Origin: Mogibacterium neglectum | GTDB lineage: Bacteria > Bacillota > Clostridia > Peptostreptococcales > Anaerovoracaceae | DNA length: 64,000 nt | Assembly: GCF_030644205.1 (NCBI RefSeq) | Contig: NZ_CP128647.1 | Location: 310,001-374,000, forward strand | Direction of reading: 5' to 3' | In this document: positions 18,059-26,314 of the stretch, piece by piece | How the letters are laid out: each line of letters begins with the position of its first letter | Numbering within the stretch: the stretch's first letter is position 1 | Translations under genes and position numbers: made by a program | Notes under the pieces: model-generated | Seen by the model: only the letters and a program-made list of their open reading frames with translations | What the model was told of the DNA's origin: nothing | The model's database searches: none

Positions 18059-20002
18059 ATGAAAGGTTATTCTACAGATAAGATCAGAAACGTCATACTT
18101 TTAGGACATGGCGGCTGCGGTAAAACGACTTTTCTTGAAGCGGCTCTGCTTGCCACTGGTGCGATTACCAGAATAGGTAAAGTAGAGGATGGCAACACCA
18201 CATCGGATTATGACAAGATGGAAATTGAGAAGAAGCATTCTATCAATACCACTCTAGTTCCGGTAGAGTACCAGGGATATAAATATAATTTCCTTGATAC
18301 CCCAGGATTATTCGACTTCAAGGGGGAGATTCGTTCAGCGCTCAGCACAGCTGCATCATCGATTATCATGGTTGACGCATCTGCTGGAGTGCAAGTAGGA
18401 ACTGAGAAGGCGTGGGAGGAATGCAGTAAGCATAAGAATCCAAAATTTATAGTCCTCACCAAGATAGATAAAGAAAACGTAGATGTAGATAGGGTTGTAG
18501 CTCAGCTTCGCGAGAAGTTCGGAAACTCTGTAGTTACGGATGATGACAAGGACGCTCTGAACGAGGCAGTTGCTGGTACAGATGAGGCTCTAATGGAGAA
18601 GTTCTTTAACGAAGAGCCATTTACAGATGAAGAATTTTATAACGGACTTATGACAGGAATTGCAACAGGAGATGTGGTGCCTATTATCAAGATGTCCTCA
18701 AAGACGGGAGAGGGAGTTGATGAAGTTCTACGTTCCATAAGCAAGTACGTTCCTACACCTAATATGCACCCTGCATATCCAGCAAAGAATATAAAAGGCG
18801 AAGATGTTGAAATTACAACAGACCCAGCAGAGAAGCCAGTGCTATGGGTATTTAAGACAATCGCTGACCCATTCCTAGGCAGAATTTCCTACGCAAAGGT
18901 TATCACAGGAACTATCAAGGTTGGTCAGGAACTGTATAACGCGCGCGCGCAGAAGATGGAGAAGCTCGGCTCCATGTTCTTTGTAAGAGGTAAACAGCAG
19001 GTTCCAGCAACTGAGGTTGTTGCTGGTGATATATTTGCACTTGCGAAGCTAGCAGGAACAAAGACTGGTGATACACTATCTCTCAAGAGTGAAGGGATAG
19101 AGTTCGAGCCAATCGACTTCCCTAAGCCAAACTACTTTATCGCAGTTCAGGCTAAGGACAAGAACGACGAAGAAAAGATGACACAGGCTTTATTCAAGCT
19201 GATTGAAGAAGATCCTTCGTTTGCACTCGTGAGAAATGTTGAGACACATCAGTCGCTTCTCGGCGGACAGGGAGACCTCCAGATTGGAATCATCAAAGAG
19301 AGGCTCAAGAAGAACTACGGAATCGACGTAGTGACTGTTCCTCAGAAGATAGCTTACAGAGAGACAATTAAGGGTACTTCAGACGTTCAGGGTAAGCACA
19401 AGAAGCAGTCTGGTGGTGCTGGACAGTATGGAGACGTGCACATCAGATTCTCGCCAGCTAAGGAAAATTTCGAATTTTCAGAAGAACTATTTGGCGGAGC
19501 AATCCCTAAGAGCTACGTTCCTGCAGTTGAGAAAGGTCTCATCGAGTCGATGGAGAAGGGTCCTCTTGCTGGTTGCAAGGTAGTTAACATCAAGGCGGTT
19601 CTATACGATGGTTCGTACCATGATGTAGACTCCAACGAGATGGCGTTCAAGATAGCTGCATCACTAGCTTTCAAGAAGGGTATCGTAGAGGCAAAGCCTT
19701 GCTTACTAGAACCAATCATGAAGCTCGATATCGTAGTTCCTGAGAAGTACACAGGCGATGTAATGGGGGATATGAATAAGAGAAGAGGGCGTATCCTAGG
19801 TATGGATCCAGCAGATGATGGTACAACCTGCTTGCATGCTGAAGCACCAGAGGCTGAGCTTTTCGATTACGCAATCGTGCTAAGAGCTATGACTCAGGCT
19901 AGAGGTAGCTTTGAGATGGAATTCTCCAAGTACGAAGAAGTGCCTGCTAACCTAGCGCAGAAGATAATTGAGGCGCATAAGCAGGAGACAGAAGGTAAAT
20001 AA
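18059..20002 (+). CDS. EF-G-like translational GTPase paralogue
   Basis: 647 residues, shorter than canonical EF-G (689 in this genome at 59186). The G1 loop is GHGGCGKTT instead of [13 protein letters not shown] is present, and the G4 motif is TKID rather than NKxD. Domains II-V follow, with the HKKQSGGAGQYGDVHI and [15 protein letters not shown] segments shared with EF-G. This divergent subgroup is common in Clostridia next to the true fusA; its role (ribosome rescue, recycling or other) is not established. GGGAGG precedes the ATG. The gene is monocistronic, with its own promoter and terminator. Confidence 0.88.
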   Translation: MKGYSTDKIRNVILLGHGGCGKTTFLEAALLATGAITRIGKVEDGNTTSDYDKMEIEKKHSINTTLVPVEYQGYKYNFLDTPGLFDFKGEIRSALSTAASSIIMVDASAGVQVGTEKAWEECSKHKNPKFIVLTKIDKENVDVDRVVAQLREKFGNSVVTDDDKDALNEAVAGTDEALMEKFFNEEPFTDEEFYNGLMTGIATGDVVPIIKMSSKTGEGVDEVLRSISKYVPTPNMHPAYPAKNIKGEDVEITTDPAEKPVLWVFKTIADPFLGRISYAKVITGTIKVGQELYNARAQKMEKLGSMFFVRGKQQVPATEVVAGDIFALAKLAGTKTGDTLSLKSEGIEFEPIDFPKPNYFIAVQAKDKNDEEKMTQALFKLIEEDPSFALVRNVETHQSLLGGQGDLQIGIIKERLKKNYGIDVVTVPQKIAYRETIKGTSDVQGKHKKQSGGAGQYGDVHIRFSPAKENFEFSEELFGGAIPKSYVPAVEKGLIESMEKGPLAGCKVVNIKAVLYDGSYHDVDSNEMAFKIAASLAFKKGIVEAKPCLLEPIMKLDIVVPEKYTGDVMGDMNKRRGRILGMDPADDGTTCLHAEAPEAELFDYAIVLRAMTQARGSFEMEFSKYEEVPANLAQKIIEAHKQETEGK

Positions 20003-20027
20003 ACGCTTATAGCGATATATAGACAAG

Positions 20028-20055
20028 GACCAGCCGGAGGGCTGGTCTTTATCTT
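20028..20055 (+). terminator. Terminator after the EF-G paralogue
   Basis: GACCAGCC (20028-20035) pairs with GGCTGGTC (20040-20047), followed by a T-rich tract. Confidence 0.88.
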
Positions 20056-20140
20056 TTTAATTAGGCTATTACATTAACTTTTACTGCAAGATAGTAATTT
20101 TTCTGATAATATAAGCGTATTGAATTAGAGAGGGGAACTC

Positions 20141-21373
20141 ATGAAATTTAGAGACAAATTAGACAGTAAATATCTCAAGATCGTGGCTTATGTAGTTCTG
20201 GCAGTGGGACTGTCTTATGCTTTGATTTTATTTATGGGACAGTATCAGAGCATTAGCAAGAGCGTACTTGGTGTTGTAGATTGGCTTGCCGATATTCTTA
20301 AGCCAGCGGTAATCGGTGCGATTTTGGCGTATATCCTCAATCCGCTAGTTGGAGTAGCTGAAAGACTGATAACGCGAAATGTAAAATCGCTAAGTCAAAA
20401 CCCCGTTCAGAAGAGGCGTAGACACACAGTAGCAGTTTTGATAACGCTTCTGCTCATCGTAGCGATTGTGCTGACCTCACTCACAGCGGTCATATATGCA
20501 GTGACAAAGCAGGTGCAGACTATAAATGCTGACAGCATCAATGCACTCGTGAACAGCATTGTGGATCAGGCGAAATCATTTGAACATAGCTTCAAGCAGT
20601 GGCTTTCAAAGTACAACTTCAGCAAGAACTACGACCTTAACTTTGAAAAGAATCTAATTAACTGGATTTCACATAAACTAAATAGTGCAAGCGGTCTACC
20701 GACGTTACTTTCGAATATCACGGCTGGTGTGAGCACATTGCTGTTCTCGGTTATGTTCGCGGTATACTTCTTATTTGACGCAGAAAACCTCAGGAAGTAC
20801 TGGGGCAAGATGCTAAGGACAATCTGGTCGCAGCGTGCGAATGACAGGCTGACATACGTGTACAGCGATGTTAACAAGGTGTTTAGCGGATACTTCCGCG
20901 GTGCAGCGATGGATGGATTTACAGTGGCACTCCTCATCATTATCGGGCTGACTGTAGCTGGCATGCCTTACGGTGTGATGATCGGTATGATGGCTGGTAT
21001 TGCGAATCTGATTCCGTATATGGGACCGATTGTCGGATATGGACTCACTATCGTGTCAGGTGTGATTTCTGGCGAGATTAAGACGATGATTATATCTATC
21101 ATAATCATCTCGGTGGTACAGGTTCTGGATGGTGCGGTTATCAATCCAAAGTTATTATCTCACAGTATTGAAATTCACCCGCTGCTGGTATTGGTAGCTA
21201 TCATCGCAGGTGAGAAGGTGGGCGGATTTGCAGGTATGATCGTTGCTGTGCCGTTTGCTGCGCTGCTCAAGATATGGTTTGAACGCCTCGTTGAGAGAAG
21301 AGCGAAGGCTAGAGCATGTGAAGATACCATCGCTGTAGCTGGCAGCGTGGATGGAGAGGGCTTGGAAGAGTAA
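20141..21373 (+). CDS. AI-2E family transporter
   Basis: 410 residues with about eight membrane segments in the AI-2E (YtvI/PerM) arrangement: an N-terminal pair of helices, a soluble stretch (about 125-180), then the conserved C-terminal bundle with GMPYGVMIGMMAGIANLIPY, GPIVG and a late HPLLVLVAIIAGEKVGG. Family members export autoinducer-2 or act as sodium/proton antiporters, so the substrate here is open. AGAGGGG precedes the ATG. It is followed by the IS200-type element. Confidence 0.88.
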   Translation: MKFRDKLDSKYLKIVAYVVLAVGLSYALILFMGQYQSISKSVLGVVDWLADILKPAVIGAILAYILNPLVGVAERLITRNVKSLSQNPVQKRRRHTVAVLITLLLIVAIVLTSLTAVIYAVTKQVQTINADSINALVNSIVDQAKSFEHSFKQWLSKYNFSKNYDLNFEKNLINWISHKLNSASGLPTLLSNITAGVSTLLFSVMFAVYFLFDAENLRKYWGKMLRTIWSQRANDRLTYVYSDVNKVFSGYFRGAAMDGFTVALLIIIGLTVAGMPYGVMIGMMAGIANLIPYMGPIVGYGLTIVSGVISGEIKTMIISIIIISVVQVLDGAVINPKLLSHSIEIHPLLVLVAIIAGEKVGGFAGMIVAVPFAALLKIWFERLVERRAKARACEDTIAVAGSVDGEGLEE

Positions 21374-21581
21374 CATGGTTTACGCCATTTATTAAGCTGC
21401 TTGAAACCACTAACTAGTTTTAAAATATTAGATTAAATGTATTTCGATAAAATAAGCGAGTGGTCATGCGTTGAGTGACAACTCGCTTTGTGTTTGTTGG
21501 GCTATAAGCCCCCGTCGAGGACGCAGAGCGTCCGAGACAATAAACCACCAGCTAAGCTGGTGCGCATTGAATGTTATACAA

Positions 21582-21644
21582 AAACTCTCCGGAGTTGGTA
21601 CAATGAGATTATTCAGACCTCAGTGCACCAACTCCGGAGAGTTT
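21582..21644 (+). promoter_or_regulatory. Translation-blocking hairpin in the tnpA leader
   Basis: An 18-base inverted repeat, AAACTCTCCGGAGTTGGT (21582-21599) and its exact complement at 21627-21644, ends right at the tnpA start codon. The ribosome-binding site GGAGAG is inside the 3' arm. In IS200 such a leader hairpin is known to hide the ribosome-binding site and keep transposition low; the same is inferred here. Confidence 0.85.
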
Positions 21645-22097
21645 ATGGCGAATAAGTCATATAGTTTATCGCACACAAAATGGATGTGCAAATATCATAT
21701 AGTTTTTACACCTAAATATAGGCGAAAAATAATATATAACAAATATAGAAAAGATTTACAAGAGTATATTAAACGACTCTGTAAATACAAAGAGGTAGAA
21801 ATACTAGAAGGACACATGATGCTGGATCACGTACATCTACTTGTAGAAATACCACTGAGAATAAGTGTATCAAGTTTCATGGGATATCTCAAGGGAAAGA
21901 GCACTCTAATGATGTTTGAGAGATATGCAAATTTGAAGTATAAATTGGGGGATCGACATTTTTGGGCAGAAGGATATTATGTAAGTACAGTATGCTTGAA
22001 TGAAGCAATAATAAAGAAATACATTCAGGAACAAGAACAACAAGATATCACGAAAGATAAGTTAAGTGTGAAAGAGTACGTAGATCCATTTAAATAA
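21645..22097 (+). CDS. tnpA: IS200-type Y1 (HUH) transposase
   Basis: 150 residues, the usual IS200 TnpA length. The HUH motif is HVHLLVE (about residues 64-70), and the catalytic Tyr lies in the helix of EAIIKKYIQEQEQQD near the C-terminus. KYHIVFTPKYRRK near the N-terminus and FWAEGYYV are family hallmarks. It cuts and rejoins single-stranded DNA at the hairpin ends. The ATG at 21645 is the start; the longer upstream frame reads through the regulatory hairpin and is not real. No internal damage is seen, so it is probably functional. Confidence 0.95.
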   Translation: MANKSYSLSHTKWMCKYHIVFTPKYRRKIIYNKYRKDLQEYIKRLCKYKEVEILEGHMMLDHVHLLVEIPLRISVSSFMGYLKGKSTLMMFERYANLKYKLGDRHFWAEGYYVSTVCLNEAIIKKYIQEQEQQDITKDKLSVKEYVDPFK

Positions 22098-22287
22098 AAA
22101 GAAACCACTTCAGTGGTAGCCAAAGAGGAAGAGACATTGAGGTTTTAACAAAGTGAAAACCCGCGTCTTTAGGGCGGGTCAGTATTAGGGGCTTATAGCC
22201 TCTGTTCGAACCCCCCATTTTAGTGAGCTCATAAAACTAGACCATAAAATTTGCTCAAAAAAACTTTGGCAAACCCTAAAAAACTTT

Positions 22288-22886
22288 GATGACCCAGTAA
22301 AAACCCGAAAACTGAAGAAATACAGTTCGTATAAGGGGGAAATCAGTCCAGCTGTTCCAAACGAAGTGCAGAGGAACTTTCGTAGCGAGAAGCCAGATGA
22401 ACTTCTTTTGTCGGATATTAGCGGGTTTGCTATTCCGGCAGGCAAGGTATATCTGTCTCCGGCAGTAGATTGCTTTGATGGAATGCTGGTCACGTGGCGA
22501 ATAAGTGAACATCCAAATGCCGATCTAGTCAATGGCATGCTCGACGATGTGATTGCGAATATAGGCACAAAATTCAAACCAATCCTTCATACAGAACGAG
22601 GATGCCACTATCGCTGGCCAGATTGGACTGAGAAGATGGAGATAAACGGATATACAAGATTCATGTAACAGAAAGGGTACTCTCCAGATAATACTGCTTG
22701 TTAAGGTTTATTTAGACTAATAAAAACGAGTTCTTCTACAATCAAGAATGGAAAAATGTGACCATAGAGGAATTCTCACATGAGTTAGATATGTACATTA
22801 ATTGATACAATGAAAAAAGAATCAAGAAATCATTAGGGTATTTGAGTTCTATGGAGTACAGGCGTTCTCTTAAATTGGCTGTTTAA
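22288..22886 (+). pseudogene. IS3-family (IS150-like) transposase relic
   Basis: Remains of the orfB integrase-core protein: KYSSYKGEISPAVPNE, LLSDISGFAIPAGKVYLSP, then CHYRWPDWTEKME and SPDNTAC. After a frameshift near 22723 it continues as NEFFYNQEWKNV and YNEKRIKKSLGYLSSMEYRR. It has several stops (after YTRFM, at the Glu position after NTAC, and at a Trp position before YNEKR). The second catalytic Asp is Glu (HTERGCHYRW against the usual HSDRG). orfA and the left end are gone. Confidence 0.85.
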
Positions 22887-22920
22887 GCTATCCAAGAAAA
22901 CGTCCGCACCCTCACTCTTC

Positions 22921-23178
22921 TTATTTATCTAGAGCATCTCTTAATTCTTCTTCGGAATAACCAAACATGTAATCTTCGTCCATTCCGTTAGATAGCCAAA
23001 TATCTGCAGCATCACATACGCTAAGTGATTCACCTCTTGAAATACCGTTTCTGCATGATTTGCACCATGATTGTGGCTTTGTATGTCCGTATCTAAAACC
23101 AAAGAGTTCTTCGATTTCATCATCTCCTCGTGCAATTAATCCGCACTGAGGGCATTCCGCATAATTTCCATGTGGCAT
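22921..23178 (-). CDS. Small zinc-ribbon-like protein
   Basis: 85 residues from an ATG with AAGGAGG 7 bases upstream (an in-frame upstream start at 23220 is unsupported). Two cysteine pairs, CPQCG and CKSC, are separated by about 33 residues, suggesting a zinc ribbon; the C-terminus is acidic. I do not recognise the family. It lies at the edge of the restriction-modification island, downstream of and on the same strand as the endonuclease operon. Confidence 0.6.
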   Translation of the reverse strand: MPHGNYAECPQCGLIARGDDEIEELFGFRYGHTKPQSWCKSCRNGISRGESLSVCDAADIWLSNGMDEDYMFGYSEEELRDALDK

Positions 23179-23733
23179 AATAGCAACCTCCTTTAATCTT
23201 TTTCGGGAACTAGTCCCCATGTCATATTTCTGCCAGAGTAACTCCAGTAGGCAATGTCTTACTCAATAAACAATCATTTAATAACTTTCAATATATGTTC
23301 TGCAGAAAAAATCTGTTTCAAAGTGAATGGAGTTATGTTTTTCTTCAGATATATCATGGCATTCAAATACTTCCTTTAACAACTCATAAATTTTTTTATA
23401 CATTTCTGGATTCTCTTCTTTTTTAATTCTAGATCTGCTCTGATTTCTTTATGAGAAGGAACATTTTTATATACCCCTCCTTTTTTTGCCCCTAACCTGC
23501 ATTTTCAACACGAACAACAAAATTAAATCCTAACAGGATGAGCTAGATATATACGATTTCCATCAGAGAGCATTTCAACAAAGTATGTGCATTTACTTGA
23601 TAAATCGCCTGCACCTATGTAGGGTGTTTCATCCATTAAAACTTCAAGGACACGTTTCCTAACCTCGTTTCAAATTCCTCCATTTGAAAACCACTTTTCA
23701 AAAAATTTTCGTTCCATAATTAATCATCCCTTT
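23179..23733. other. Degraded stretch between the zinc-ribbon gene and the endonuclease gene
   Basis: About 555 bases without an intact gene. On the minus strand, a start-less open stretch (about 23448-23278, reading KKEENPEMYKKIYELLKEVF onward) looks like the tail of a lost gene. The separate relic at 23523-23717 is listed on its own. Nothing else is recognisable. Confidence 0.5.
23523..23717 (-). pseudogene. Short relic ORF downstream of the endonuclease, one in-frame TGA
   Basis: A 64-codon minus-strand frame from an ATG with AGGGATGATTAATT upstream, interrupted only by a TGA at codon 16 (FSNGGI-stop-NEVRKRVLEVLMDE). The rest (ETPYIGAGDLSSKCTYFVEM) looks protein-like. It begins 17 bases after the restriction endonuclease gene and would be in its operon. 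Family unknown. Confidence 0.45.
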
Positions 23734-24255
23734 TTATAAGCCTAGGAAATTTAAAGGGATTTCATTATAGAAGTAATTGCAGTCAACATCTTCAATGTAT
23801 TCAAGAGTATCTCTATAAACTCCATGCTTAAACCAATCGTTAAAAACATAAAGGTACTCAACATCAAATCCTATTGGATGACAGAGCTTTTCATACTCTT
23901 TCTTCTTAAAATCACAGTTAGGTAGTTTTTCGTCTACAGAACCGGATGAATTTTGAAATTTCTTCTCAATTATGTAAACATTATGTGTTTGAAGATTAAC
24001 AAAACATTCGTCAGGCAACCATTTCTTTGAATTATAATCAGTGTAATCAATATGGTTAGGTTCTAGGAAATATCTATAGAAATCATATTTCTGTACGGAT
24101 AATCCTATTTTAACTGTTCCATCATAAACGGTATGTCCAGATACTCTATATCCTGCAAATGTTAATGCAGTATCGAGAGCGGTGGTTTGCTCAAAATGTA
24201 ACCCATTTGCGTTTGTTCTAGCGCCACCCCCATGTGTATTAGCTTGTCTAGCCAT
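23734..24255 (-). CDS. Type II restriction endonuclease, PD-(D/E)XK fold (predicted)
   Basis: 173 residues. A PD-(D/E)xK site can be read: LPDE near residues 81-84 and IIEKK about 14 residues later, followed by SGSVDEKL, a combination I associate with small type II restriction enzymes. GGGARTNANGLHFEQ at the N-terminus is also typical of this group. The start ATG follows AGAGGTAATTTTC. It lies 5 bases after the HTH controller gene in one operon and is divergent from a DNA methyltransferase, the classic C-R/M layout. The recognition sequence cannot be inferred. Confidence 0.75.
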   Translation of the reverse strand: MARQANTHGGGARTNANGLHFEQTTALDTALTFAGYRVSGHTVYDGTVKIGLSVQKYDFYRYFLEPNHIDYTDYNSKKWLPDECFVNLQTHNVYIIEKKFQNSSGSVDEKLPNCDFKKKEYEKLCHPIGFDVEYLYVFNDWFKHGVYRDTLEYIEDVDCNYFYNEIPLNFLGL

Positions 24256-24260
24256 GAAAA

Positions 24261-24494
24261 TTACCTCTTCTGAAAGAATTCTGTGATATCTAAATCAAGT
24301 GCATTAGCAATATGATTTAATACAGAAATGGAAAGACTCTTGGCACAACCGGAAGCTTCTATCTTTGAGAGGTAGCTAATGCTAATTTGTACCTGTTCCG
24401 ACAACTGGATTTGAGTTAAGCCAGCTTGCTCTCTGTAGTATTTTATATTTGAGCCAATAACTTGATACAGCTCCGTTTCATTTGAAAATTGCAT
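24261..24494 (-). CDS. XRE-family HTH controller (C protein) of the restriction-modification system
   Basis: 77 residues consisting almost entirely of an XRE/Cro-type HTH (about 10-65: NIKYYREQAGLTQIQLSEQV, SISYLSKIEAS). The size and position, first in an operon with the endonuclease and divergent from the methylase, match controller proteins. These delay nuclease production until the host DNA is methylated. GGGAG precedes the ATG. Two inverted repeats in its promoter region are the likely binding sites; a third is in front of dpnM. Confidence 0.85.
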   Translation of the reverse strand: MQFSNETELYQVIGSNIKYYREQAGLTQIQLSEQVQISISYLSKIEASGCAKSLSISVLNHIANALDLDITEFFQKR

Positions 24495-24505
24495 AGTACA
24501 CTCCC

Positions 24506-24520
24506 TTCACTATATGTGAA
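24506..24520. promoter_or_regulatory. C-box 1
   Basis: TTCAC-TATAT-GTGAA, a perfect inverted repeat with a 5-base spacer. It lies just downstream of a minus-strand TATAAT (24527-24522), at the predicted start of the controller-endonuclease transcript. Confidence 0.7.
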
Positions 24521-24550
24521 TATTATATAATTAAGGCGATTGAACTAAAA

Positions 24551-24565
24551 CTCACTTATAGTGAA
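24551..24565. promoter_or_regulatory. C-box 2
   Basis: CTCAC-TTATA-GTGAA, the same repeat with one changed base, centred 45 bases from C-box 1 and on the methylase side of the divergent region. Confidence 0.65.
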
Positions 24566-24643
24566 AGCTGCGTATAAGGAGAAAAGTGTTAGATAAAAGA
24601 AAAAATGTGTGTAATATATAAATCTAAAAATAATAAGGAGGAG

Positions 24644-25372
24644 ATGCTTATCTTTTTACAACCGAATAGCTTTAGCCCAGAGCAATCAACAATCTGGTCT
24701 TTTCCAGACCGAGGAAAATGGGCAACCCACTCAGGACGTTATCGAGGAAATTGGTCACCATATGTGCCGAGAAACTTGATACTTCGTTATTCTAAACCAG
24801 GAGACTGGATTCTAGATCAATTCTTAGGTAGTGGCACAACATTAGTTGAAGCCAAATTACTTAATCGAAATGCGGTTGGGTTAGATATCAATCCGCAATC
24901 CGTTTCTTTATCAGAAACAAATCTCAATTTTGAATGTGAATCACAATCGAAAATTTTTGTAAGGCACGGAGATGCTACAGAACTATCATTTATCAAAGAT
25001 AATAGGATTGACTTTATATGCACACATCCGCCGTACGCAAATATCATCAAGTACAGTGCAAATATAGAAGGTGATATTTCACTCTTGGATGAGCAAGTTT
25101 TTTTTGATTCAATAAATAAGGTCGCAAAAGAATCATATCGTGTTTTGAAAAAGGGTAAGTGTTGTGCTGTGATGATAGGAGATAAAAGGTATAGAGGTAA
25201 TGTGGTTCCACTAGGATTTCAGTTAATGCAATGTTTTTTGGATGAAGGATTTAAATTAAAAGAAATAATCATCAAAGAACAACATAACTGTAAATCTACA
25301 GACAAATGGGTTGGCATTGAAAAGAAATTTTTAATGTTGGCACACGAATATATTTTTGTTTTTTACAAATAA
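24644..25372 (+). CDS. DNA methyltransferase (N4-cytosine/N6-adenine class) of the C-R-M system
   Basis: About 242 residues. The SAM-binding motif FLGSGTT (near residue 60) comes before the catalytic motif HPPY (near residue 126), with VLKKGKCCAVMIGD between later strands. An N-terminal WSFPDRGKWATHSGRYRGN block is typical of small type II amino-methyltransferases. It should protect the recognition site of the divergent endonuclease. The start is uncertain: the ATG at 24644 sits only 2-3 bases after AAGGAGG, and an ATG at 24605 lies 39 bases upstream with a weak site. Confidence 0.85.
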   Translation: MLIFLQPNSFSPEQSTIWSFPDRGKWATHSGRYRGNWSPYVPRNLILRYSKPGDWILDQFLGSGTTLVEAKLLNRNAVGLDINPQSVSLSETNLNFECESQSKIFVRHGDATELSFIKDNRIDFICTHPPYANIIKYSANIEGDISLLDEQVFFDSINKVAKESYRVLKKGKCCAVMIGDKRYRGNVVPLGFQLMQCFLDEGFKLKEIIIKEQHNCKSTDKWVGIEKKFLMLAHEYIFVFYK

Positions 25373-25377
25373 TTAAG

Positions 25378-25394
25378 TTTCACAAAAAGTGAAA
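25378..25394. promoter_or_regulatory. C-box 3, upstream of dpnM
   Basis: TTTCAC-AAAAA-GTGAAA, a perfect inverted repeat with the same arms and spacer as C-boxes 1 and 2. It ends 7 bases before the -35 box of the dpnM promoter, a position suited to an activator. Confidence 0.65.
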
Positions 25395-25401
25395 GTTTAT
25401 A

Positions 25402-25430
25402 TTGATAATAGCGACTCTTCCTCGTATAAT
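25402..25430 (+). promoter_or_regulatory. Promoter of the DpnII-type operon
   Basis: TTGATA (25402-25407), a 17-base spacer and a perfect TATAAT (25425-25430), 36 bases before the dpnM start. Confidence 0.75.
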
Positions 25431-25465
25431 GGAAGTAGAAGTTTTAACGGAAGGAGGAAAATCAA

Positions 25466-26299
25466 ATGTCTAATAAGAATGTGGCACCATTTGTGAAATG
25501 GGCAGGAGGAAAAAGACAATTGCTGGATAAAATATCAGAGAGAATGCCTAAAACCTATAATAACTATTATGAACCATTCATTGGTGGAGGAGCGGTGTTG
25601 TTTGAATTACAACCGGAGATGGCTGTAATAAATGATATCAATGCTTCTCTGATTAATACATATAGAATAATCGCAAGTAATCCACAGGAGTTTATTGCTA
25701 GGGTTAATAAGTTAGATGCTGCGATGGGAGATGATGTAAAGACATATTATTGTACATTAAGAGAACACTATAATGACAAATTAATGAAAGAGGAGTTTGA
25801 TATTGAGTTAGCAGCATTATTTGTATTTATAAATAAGCATTGTTTTAATGGACTGTATAGAGTAAATGGAAAAGGTTTATTTAATGTTCCTTGCAATAAT
25901 AGCACCAAGCTGTCTATTGATGAGGAATCAATAATGGCAGTATCTGAATTTTTGAAGAGTATAACAATATTGCAAGGTGATTTTGAAGAGGCTTGTCGTG
26001 ATGCACAAAGAGGAGATTTTGTGTTTTTTGATAGTCCGTATGCTCCTTTGAATTCTACCTCCTTTGAGTCTTATACGAAGGAAGGATTTGATGTTGAAAG
26101 TCATGAGCGATTGGCAAAACTATTTGATGAATTAACCCAGCGTGGATGTTATTGCATGATTACAAATCACAATACCGAATTTATCAATAAGCTATATGGC
26201 AATAAAGGCTATGAAATTGATGTGGTCAGTGTAAAAAGAATGATTAATTCAGATGCTACAAAGCGAACAGGAGAAGAAGTTATTATTTGCAATTATTAA
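25466..26299 (+). CDS. dpnM: DpnM-type Dam-family adenine methyltransferase (GATC)
   Basis: 277 residues of the alpha-class Dam family. SAM-binding motif FVKWAGGKRQLL (residues 8-19), YYEPFIGGGAVLFEL, and the catalytic motif near residue 188 as DSPY (Dam usually has DPPY). NHCFNGLYRVN-like and FESYTKEGF segments match DpnII-type enzymes. It methylates adenine in double-stranded GATC. The start has AAGGAGG upstream. First gene of a dpnM-dpnA operon whose nuclease gene is broken, so it now acts as an orphan methylase. Confidence 0.92.
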   Translation: MSNKNVAPFVKWAGGKRQLLDKISERMPKTYNNYYEPFIGGGAVLFELQPEMAVINDINASLINTYRIIASNPQEFIARVNKLDAAMGDDVKTYYCTLREHYNDKLMKEEFDIELAALFVFINKHCFNGLYRVNGKGLFNVPCNNSTKLSIDEESIMAVSEFLKSITILQGDFEEACRDAQRGDFVFFDSPYAPLNSTSFESYTKEGFDVESHERLAKLFDELTQRGCYCMITNHNTEFINKLYGNKGYEIDVVSVKRMINSDATKRTGEEVIICNY

Positions 26300-26314
26300 G
26301 GGGAGGCGGTTCGA

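Larger units (their letters stand above)
21499..22200 (+). mobile_element. IS200-type insertion sequence, apparently complete
   Basis: A short element with one Y1 transposase gene and subterminal hairpins: left end CCACCAGCTAAGCTGGTG (21545-21562), right end ACCCGC / GCGGGT (22159-22164, 22174-22179). The outer limits are uncertain. A 13-bp inverted repeat, GGCTATAAGCCCC (21500-21512) and its reverse complement at 22188-22200, brackets the unit. There is no tnpB. It sits next to an IS3 relic, and related decayed material lies at 29515-29870. Confidence 0.8.

Noticed and set aside
22201-22215. GTTCGAAC resembling a tRNA T-arm at the IS200 right end
   Set aside because: No acceptor, D or anticodon arms can be folded around it.
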